Part shown: positions 23,035 to 28,005 of the stretch, piece after piece
How positions within the stretch are numbered: the first letter of the stretch is position 1
Layout: each line of letters begins with the position of its first letter
The notes under the pieces: generated by a model
What the model saw: only the letters and a program-made list of their open reading frames with translations
What the model was told of the DNA's origin: nothing
The model's database searches: none
Translations under genes and position numbers: made by a program
DNA from: Candidatus Eiseniibacteriota bacterium
GTDB lineage: Bacteria; Eisenbacteria; RBG-16-71-46; JAGVPR01
Reading direction: 5' to 3'
Assembly (NCBI GenBank): GCA_020052115.1
Contig: JAGVPR010000316.1
Span: 1 to 28,005 of the forward strand
DNA length: 28,005 nucleotides

Positions 23035-25691
23035 CAGAGCCCCTCGGAAACGATCACGCCGGTCACGTCGAGGCGAGCCCCGTACTCTGCCTTCGTCAAG
23101 ACGGGCAGCCTCTCGGCCATCGTCTCGATCTCCGCCTTGGTAAACTCGCCCTCCTTGGTGATGGTGATGTCCGCCGCCAAGGCTCCTGGACCAGAGAGGC
23201 TTCCACGTAGCGGGGCCGGAAGCCCGCTCAGATCGCCGACGGTCTGGTCGACGAAAACTGTGAAGCGGGCCCGTCTTACTCGAAGGGCGTCACCCAAGTT
23301 CGCGAGCTTTGCCGCGATCTCCTGTCGAAGGAGTGCGGTGCTGGCTTGCGGGAGAACCGCGACCTCGAGCGCCGACGACGCCACCGTGCCACCGTTCGGC
23401 AAGACGATCGGAGGTACGCCCGGAACCGTCGGGATCGAAGGGGCTGGCGACGGCGAGGCTCCAGAACCTGCTGACGCTGGCGTGAGATCGAGCTGCGTCA
23501 GCGAGCTGTCGAACGGATCGGAGATGCTCGCCGAGACGATCTCCGTCTCGGTCAGCCCTGGATCCTCGCCGCAGAAGTTCCCCTTCGGGTGGCAGACGCC
23601 GAGCTTCTTGCTCTTCGCGAGGGCTCGGATCGCCTTGGTCACGGACGTCGCGTGCGTGGGAACCGGGAAACTGATCGTGTTCCTGTACTCCTGGTCGATG
23701 TCCCTGACGGTCCGGTCGCGCAGATCCGCCACCCGCTGCGCAAGGTGCTCCTCGAAGAGCTGCACAGGGAAGATCCGCTGGCTGAGGGCCGTGAGAACGT
23801 CGTCCTTCGCCGACGAAGCTCCGAGCGCCTCCTCGTCGATCCGATCGAGATCGGCGGACGTGCCGTAGGATTCGAAGCGCACGTAGATCAAGCCGGCGCG
23901 CCGCAGCGCCTCGAGGACGTGCTTGCGATCTTCGCGCCCGATGCGGTCGTACTCCTGCTTGCGCGACACCTCCCGCGCCGTCGACGTCAGGTCCTGCGCG
24001 GCCAGTATGCGCTGTGCCCACTTGAGGAGGTCGGCGTTCCGATCGAGATCGAACGAGGCGTCCTTCGGCTCGAGCAGAACGACCTGGTTCCTCAGGGAGA
24101 CGCCGAAGTACAGATCGTGGCGCTCACTCGAAGTCAGGCGGCGCGGGGCCAGCACGTACCGCAAGCGGTCCTTCTCGAGCGACTCGAGCGTCGATCGGGT
24201 ATCGTCCACCGAATGGAATACGACCGCGTTCGGCTCGCGGAACAGCTCGTCCTTCCAGATCGAGTGCAGGAGGTCGCGGCTCTTTCTCCCATCGGGGTCG
24301 ATGCGGAGCGACCTGAACTCCACCTTGGCATCGGCGTTCTCCTCGAGATCGAAGTAGTAGCGCCCCTCCTGCAGGTGGAAGTGCGAGGCGTACTTCTGAA
24401 ACGCCAGGAGAGTCCGCTCGACGTCGTTGACGTCGGTCGCCGGAGCAAGGACGCTCCGGAGGATCTCCTCCCTCGTCGCGCCGATGTTCCGGCCGGTGCC
24501 GGTAAGCGTGTAAAGCATCGTGGCTGACGAGATCTCTGAGGCCAGCGGATAGTCCTTCAGCTCGTCGATGTTGCTCCTCGCGTGCGTGATGAGGTCGCCA
24601 CCGGCGTCGAGATCCGAGAGGCGAGTCGCGACCTCCCTGTCGAGAAGGGGCGCGTGTGCCGGAGTGAGCAGGTCAACACGGTCGTGGTGGAGTCGCACCA
24701 TGTGGCCGAGGAACCCGAGCGCGCCGCGGACGTTTTGGAACCCGCCCCTCGTCGGAACCCTGCGAAGGATGACGTCGAGAAGGTCCGGGCTGAATGGGTA
24801 CGTCTGAAAAAGCAGGGCGCGCGCGTCGCCGTCGACCGTGAGCTGCCGCCTCCAGCCATTCAGGTAACTGTCGACCACGCCCTCCGCGCGGGCCGCGTCG
24901 AAGGACAGGTAGTTCTCGAAGAGGCGATGCAGGACCACGTGAGCGCGATCAGCGAGCCGCGCGTTCGACGTGCCACCGTTGCCGCCCATCGCGAAGTTGA
25001 CGTCGCAACGAGGGACGCGTTTGAGAGTCGATCCGGGCTCTTCGTGGTCGCTGTAGATGCTGGCGAACAGCGTCACCTGGTCGGTGCGGCTCCCCCACTC
25101 GGACAGCATCTGGAGGAATGCCACGTTCTGGGCTCGGACGGCCGGATCCGCGATCACCCTGATGCCCTGCTCCACCTCGTCGAGGATCAGGACGAGCCGG
25201 CGATCCCCGAGGGCGGTGCGGACCTCTTCAAGGCTCGGCTGAACGACTGCCCGCTCGGGACGCTTCCCGGTGAGCCTGGTAAAGACGAAGTCCCAGATCG
25301 AGTACAGCGGCAGGTCGGTGAACTTGTTGACGACGACGACAGCGTCCGTCGGGAGCCGGCAGGTGATGCCGTGCCGTGCCAGCCACGCCTGTGCGGTCGT
25401 CGGGGACGAGACAAGGTGGTAAACGAGCAGAAGCAGGTGGGACTTGCCGCTTCCCTTGAGCCCCTCGAAGAGGAAGAGCCCCGGTGCCTCGCCCTTCGCC
25501 CCAAACCGCTGGTCGAGCATCGAGAGCACTCGGCGGATATCGGTCGTCGCGTAGGTCAGGTCGAAGAACGTTTCCGGACGCGCCTCGATCTTGCGCTTCT
25601 TCGGATCGTCGAGATTCGCGAGGTCGATGATGCCCTCGATCGCGTCCTGGAGGACCTCCTTGCGCGGCTTGATGATGTCGGAGATGCTCAT
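23034..25691 (-). CDS. DUF499-type large ATPase (BrxC/PglY-like)
   Basis: The protein has 885 residues. The ATG at 25691 has GAGG 7 bases upstream and overlaps the stop of the preceding HTH remnant as ATGA. The peptide opens MSISDIIKPRKEVLQDAIEG. The P-loop is LFLFEGLKGSGKSHLLLL (72-89), and Walker B is RRLVLILDEVEQG (164-176). DUF499-like features follow: FASIYSDHEEPGS and a long helical region. A Pro/Ser-rich linker (SAGSGASPSPAPSIPTVPG) near residue 750 precedes a C-terminal beta-alpha domain (ARFTVFVDQTVGDLSGLPAP). DUF499, BrxC and PglY ATPases are the second universal component of BREX-related systems next to PglZ. The order DUF499-PglZ-DUF1156 fits this role. I cannot separate DUF499 proper from BrxC by eye. 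Confidence 0.85.
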   Translation of the reverse strand: MSISDIIKPRKEVLQDAIEGIIDLANLDDPKKRKIEARPETFFDLTYATTDIRRVLSMLDQRFGAKGEAPGLFLFEGLKGSGKSHLLLLVYHLVSSPTTAQAWLARHGITCRLPTDAVVVVNKFTDLPLYSIWDFVFTRLTGKRPERAVVQPSLEEVRTALGDRRLVLILDEVEQGIRVIADPAVRAQNVAFLQMLSEWGSRTDQVTLFASIYSDHEEPGSTLKRVPRCDVNFAMGGNGGTSNARLADRAHVVLHRLFENYLSFDAARAEGVVDSYLNGWRRQLTVDGDARALLFQTYPFSPDLLDVILRRVPTRGGFQNVRGALGFLGHMVRLHHDRVDLLTPAHAPLLDREVATRLSDLDAGGDLITHARSNIDELKDYPLASEISSATMLYTLTGTGRNIGATREEILRSVLAPATDVNDVERTLLAFQKYASHFHLQEGRYYFDLEENADAKVEFRSLRIDPDGRKSRDLLHSIWKDELFREPNAVVFHSVDDTRSTLESLEKDRLRYVLAPRRLTSSERHDLYFGVSLRNQVVLLEPKDASFDLDRNADLLKWAQRILAAQDLTSTAREVSRKQEYDRIGREDRKHVLEALRRAGLIYVRFESYGTSADLDRIDEEALGASSAKDDVLTALSQRIFPVQLFEEHLAQRVADLRDRTVRDIDQEYRNTISFPVPTHATSVTKAIRALAKSKKLGVCHPKGNFCGEDPGLTETEIVSASISDPFDSSLTQLDLTPASAGSGASPSPAPSIPTVPGVPPIVLPNGGTVASSALEVAVLPQASTALLRQEIAAKLANLGDALRVRRARFTVFVDQTVGDLSGLPAPLRGSLSGPGALAADITITKEGEFTKAEIETMAERLPVLTKAEYGARLDVTGVIVSEGL

Positions 25692-25963
25692 TCATGACCT
25701 CGCTTCTTCGCAGGCGCCTGCTCAGAGGCGGCCACGACGAGATGTGCCCTCGCGGCGGGAGACACCGATACCCCGGACGCGGCCGCTATGCTCTTCTTCC
25801 TCGACCTGATCCGCACGTCGATGACGGCGCGCTTGAAGTGCCACTGCTGGCGGACCGCGAAGCCCGGCAACTCGCCCTCTCCTGCGCCATGCCGTAGGCC
25901 GTCTTCTCATCGATCCTGGGGGCAGGCGGCAGACCCCTGGATTGTTAGGATCTTTTCGGCCAT
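25688..25963 (-). pseudogene. Frameshifted excisionase-family HTH gene (regulator remnant)
   Basis: A GGGGGAG ribosome site precedes an ATG at 25963 that opens MAEKILTIQGSAACPQ and reaches a TGA after 18 codons. The similarity continues in a shifted frame (IDEKTAYGMAQ) and then returns to the first frame as GELPGFAVRQQWHFKR, followed by AVIDVRIRSRKKSIAAASG, ending at 25690. Put together this is the standard 'EKilTiqEvA..LkidEKTaYrmAQrGELPGFkVggQWrFkr.dID' excisionase/MerR-type HTH. One extra base after codon 16 and two extra bases after AQ explain the break, so the net frame is kept. Its stop overlaps the ATPase start (ATGA). The last part alone could be made from a TTG at 25870 (60 aa). In related operons such an HTH gene is a plausible regulator. 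Sequencing error remains possible. Confidence 0.65.
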
Positions 25964-26341
25964 TAATCTCCCCCTGCGAGGGCCGGACCGGCACGCGTTT
26001 GCAGCGGCGACTATCGTAGACCAACGGAGTCCAACCCACAAGATGGATGTTGGGGCGAGGGCCCCGTCGAGGTCTCGAAGAGCATCGGTGGCCGAGAGTG
26101 CTAGTCAGTTCTCACGTGCTTTCGGCGCTCGGCTTGGTGAATACCTGCATGAGTCCCAACGCGAGGATCCACGCATCGGCTCAACGGCTCGGCCCCGAAT
26201 CGCGGACGGCCTCTGGATCGAGTCGAAGAGGAGCTATCCATAGGGCCGCATTTAGAAAGGGTAGCAGTTTCCCGCCATATGCCCCATGTGACCGGTCCCA
26301 CCCCGCGAAAACGGCGTAACTCCATAGAAATCCGTAGAACG
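25964..26341. other. Intergenic region, no gene recognised
   Basis: About 380 bases upstream of the BREX-related operon and downstream of the tRNA terminator. It should carry the leftward promoter of the operon, but I see no convincing -35/-10 pair. A 13-base stretch TGTGACCGGTCCC (26287-26299) recurs with one change at 26351-26363 inside the tRNA terminator. Short open frames here have no SD and no recognisable content. Confidence 0.45.
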
Positions 26342-26385
26342 AAAAACGCGTGTGACCAGTCCCGTTTCCGGGCCCGGCCACACGC
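26342..26385 (-). terminator. Intrinsic terminator of the tRNA-Gly/Cys unit
   Basis: On the minus strand, 39 bases after tRNA-Cys, an outer stem GCGTGTGGCC/GGTCACACGC (10 bp with one G-U pair) encloses an inner stem CCCG/CGGG closed by a GAAA tetraloop, followed by GTTTTTC. This is a textbook Rho-independent terminator and marks the end of the tRNA transcript. Confidence 0.8.
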
Positions 26386-26426
26386 TTCGACTTCGTATTC
26401 TGTACGGAGCTAAAGACTTAGGTTGG

Positions 26427-26498
26427 AGGCGCCAACCAGATTCGAACTGGTGAATAACGGTTTTGCAGACCGTCGCCTTACCACTTGGCTATGGCGCC
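26427..26498 (-). tRNA. tRNA-Cys (GCA)
   Basis: 72 nt. The acceptor stem GGCGCCA/TGGCGCC pairs completely. The anticodon arm is ACGGT-CTGCAAA-ACCGT, giving anticodon GCA. The T arm is ACCAG-TTCGAAT-CTGGT. The discriminator is U73, as expected for tRNA-Cys, and CCA is encoded (26424-26426). It is probably co-transcribed with tRNA-Gly 166 bases upstream. Confidence 0.97.
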
Positions 26499-26664
26499 TC
26501 GCAAAGATCGCGATGCAGCAAATTCTAGCCGCCCGCCGCCCGCCGTGCGAGCGCTTTCTGGCTCGCTCCCCGCCCCGCGAAACACGCGTCCACCACGCTC
26601 GAATCGAGAACTCGAGGAGGAACCGCGGGAGCACGGGCGGGCGGGAACGCGGGGCGAACGTTGG

Positions 26665-26738
26665 AGCGGAAGACGGGATTTGAACCCGCGACAGCCACCT
26701 TGGCAAGGTGGAGCTCTACCGGACTGAGCTACTTCCGC
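26665..26738 (-). tRNA. tRNA-Gly (GCC)
   Basis: 74 nt. The acceptor stem GCGGAAG/CTTCCGC pairs completely. The D arm is GCTC...GAGC. The anticodon arm is CCACC-TTGCCAA-GGTGG, anticodon GCC. The T arm is GCGGG-TTCAAAT-CCCGT. The discriminator is U and CCA is encoded (26662-26664). A good promoter lies 40 bases upstream. Confidence 0.97.
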
Positions 26739-26777
26739 CCCTTCGGTAACTTCATGCCGCGAACGACTTACCCGAGG

Positions 26778-26807
26778 AGTCTAGGGGGCCGCCTCCGGCC
26801 CTGTCAA
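26778..26807 (-). promoter_or_regulatory. Sigma-70-type promoter for the tRNA genes
   Basis: The minus strand shows a perfect -35 TTGACA (26802-26807), an 18-base spacer, and a -10 TAGACT (26778-26783; four of six bases match). Transcription would start about 32 bases before tRNA-Gly. Confidence 0.65.
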
Positions 26808-26869
26808 GCGCCATCTCCGGCTCCGGAGGCTCTCCCCCGCAGGCCCGCACAAGCCGCTTCCCGCGCGTG

Positions 26870-26898
26870 TTGACCCCACCCCCGCCCTGTCCCAGAAT
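26870..26898 (+). promoter_or_regulatory. Possible lysC promoter
   Basis: TTGACC (26870-26875) and CAGAAT (26893-26898) are separated by 17 bases. The start point would fall only about 5 bases before the lysC ATG, after its GAGG ribosome site, which argues for a near-leaderless mRNA or against this promoter. Confidence 0.25.
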
Positions 26899-26909
26899 GC
26901 GAGGCACCG

Positions 26910-28005
26910 ATGAGCCTCTGCGTCCAGAAATACGGCGGCACCTCCGTCGAGAACCCGACCCGCATCCAGGCGGTGGCCGACCGCATCGCCGAGCGGCGCA
27001 GGGCCGGCGACGATCTCATCGTCGTCGTCTCGGCTATGGGCGACATGACCGATTACCTCATCGGTCTCGCGAAGGGCGTCACGGCAAAGCCCCCGCGGCG
27101 CGAACTCGACATGCTGCTCACGGCCGGCGAGCGGATCACGATGGCGCTTCTCGCCATGGCGCTCGAGCGCCGCGGGGTGAGCGCGATCTCCTTCACCGGC
27201 TCGCAGAGCGGAATTCTCACCGACGACAGCCACACTAAGGCGCGCATCCGCGACATCCGCGCCTTCCGCATCCGCGAGGAACTGGATCGCGGGCGTGTTG
27301 TGATCGTCGCCGGCTTCCAGGGCGTGAGCCCGCAGAAGGAGATCACCACCCTCGGACGAGGCGGCTCCGACACGACGGCCGTGGCTCTGGCCATCGCGTT
27401 CGGCGCTCCGGAGTGCGAGATCTACACGGATGTGGACGGGGTCTTCACGGCCGACCCGCGCGCCTGCCCGCGCGCGCGGCGGCTCCCCGAGGTCCCCTAC
27501 GACATGATGCTGGAGTTGGCCAACATGGGAGCGGCGGTCCTGCACGGCCGCTCGGTGGAGCTGGCGATGAAGTACAACACCGTGATTCACGTTCGCTCGT
27601 CGTTCAACGAGAATGCCGGAACCCGCGTCGGGCCCGCATCCGAAGGCCGCTCGCCGCGCGAGGAAACGCTCCTTCGCGCGATCGCCGCCGAGGGGCAGGT
27701 CTGCCGCGTCGTGGTGCGCGGAATGCCGCCCGACCCGGCCGCCACAGCCGCCCTCTTTCGCCGCTTCGAGCAGGCGGAGATCACGCTCAATCTGGTGGAG
27801 CAGGAATCGGCCGGAACACCGCTTCGCTTCGTGATCGCCCCTTCCGACGAGACGATCGTGGCCGCGGCCGTCGAGAGCCTGCGCGGCGAGTTCCCCGGCC
27901 TCGACGCGGACTTCGAGCGCGACCTCGCCTCGGTCTCCATCGTCGGAGCCACGCTCGTGAACCGCTCCGGCCTCCTCGCCGACGGGCTCGCATCGCTCGC
28001 GCGCC
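26910..28005 (+). CDS. lysC: Aspartate kinase, N-terminal 365 codons (cut by window edge)
   Basis: The ATG has GAGG 5 bases upstream and the frame stays open to the right edge. The kinase domain starts with the signature VQKYGGTSVENP (residues 5-16) and shows VVVSAMGDMTD, LLTAGERITMALLAMAL, FTGSQSGILTD, TLGRGGSDTTAVALA and YTDVDGVFTADPR, all diagnostic of aspartate kinase. From about residue 250 come the regulatory ACT domains (VCRVVVRGMPPDPAA; then ASVSIVGATLVNRSGLLADG), which bind lysine or threonine for feedback inhibition. The enzyme phosphorylates aspartate in the first step of lysine, threonine, methionine and diaminopimelate synthesis in the cytoplasm. Only the very C-terminus is missing. 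It marks the housekeeping side of the window. Confidence 0.95.
   Translation, partial: MSLCVQKYGGTSVENPTRIQAVADRIAERRRAGDDLIVVVSAMGDMTDYLIGLAKGVTAKPPRRELDMLLTAGERITMALLAMALERRGVSAISFTGSQSGILTDDSHTKARIRDIRAFRIREELDRGRVVIVAGFQGVSPQKEITTLGRGGSDTTAVALAIAFGAPECEIYTDVDGVFTADPRACPRARRLPEVPYDMMLELANMGAAVLHGRSVELAMKYNTVIHVRSSFNENAGTRVGPASEGRSPREETLLRAIAAEGQVCRVVVRGMPPDPAATAALFRRFEQAEITLNLVEQESAGTPLRFVIAPSDETIVAAAVESLRGEFPGLDADFERDLASVSIVGATLVNRSGLLADGLASLAR

Noticed and set aside
25722..26039. Minus-strand frame of 105 codons upstream of the ATPase gene
   Set aside because: It is Arg-rich noise in a different frame from the HTH remnant, which explains the conserved sequence there.
1..28005. CRISPR array or insertion sequence
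   Set aside because: I found no regularly spaced repeats, no transposase motif and no flanking inverted repeats.

Overview
The window is GC-rich (roughly 65% by eye) bacterial chromosome with tightly packed genes, many overlapping by ATGA, GTGA or TGATG junctions. High GC, a DUF3160/YARHG protein, a CapA-type phosphatase and a housekeeping aspartate kinase next to tRNA-Gly and tRNA-Cys fit an uncultured deltaproteobacterial-like or FCB-group lineage (for example Eisenbacteria or Gemmatimonadota). No marker here fixes the phylum.

Layout. (1) 1-3355: phage-like fragments, namely a left-truncated primase-type protein (minus), a large 33-bp palindrome, a secreted protein of unknown function, a Nu1-like small-terminase homologue without its large subunit, and a small HTH protein. 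(2) 3350-5598 (minus): an AbiE pair, an AbiEi regulator and an AbiEii nucleotidyltransferase whose C-terminus carries an extra WYL-like segment and a Cys/His zinc-finger-like tail. (3) 5988-11838 (minus): five translationally coupled genes (helical-repeat protein, DUF5677-like protein, secreted FG-GAP-like protein, DUF3160 protein, CapA phosphatase). (4) 12278-15573 (plus): three genes encoding a 199-aa unknown protein, an Mrr-like PD-(D/E)XK nuclease with a long helical C-terminus, and a HEPN protein with an R-x4-H ribonuclease motif. This is my main candidate for an undescribed defence system. (5) 15725-25963 (minus): a BREX-related operon, read in transcription order as a broken excisionase-type HTH gene, a DUF499 ATPase, a compact PglZ, a DUF1156 zinc-ribbon adenine methylase, a 143-aa unknown protein and an SNF2 helicase. 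(6) 26342-28005: terminator, tRNA-Cys, tRNA-Gly and their promoter (minus), then the start of lysC (plus), which looks like the conserved chromosome edge.

Together, 3.3-26 kb reads as a defence island: an abortive-infection toxin/regulator pair, a nuclease+HEPN operon and a BREX-like methylase/ATPase/phosphatase/helicase system side by side, with phage debris on the left and housekeeping tRNA/lysC genes on the right. All functional calls come from motifs read by eye; no database search was made.
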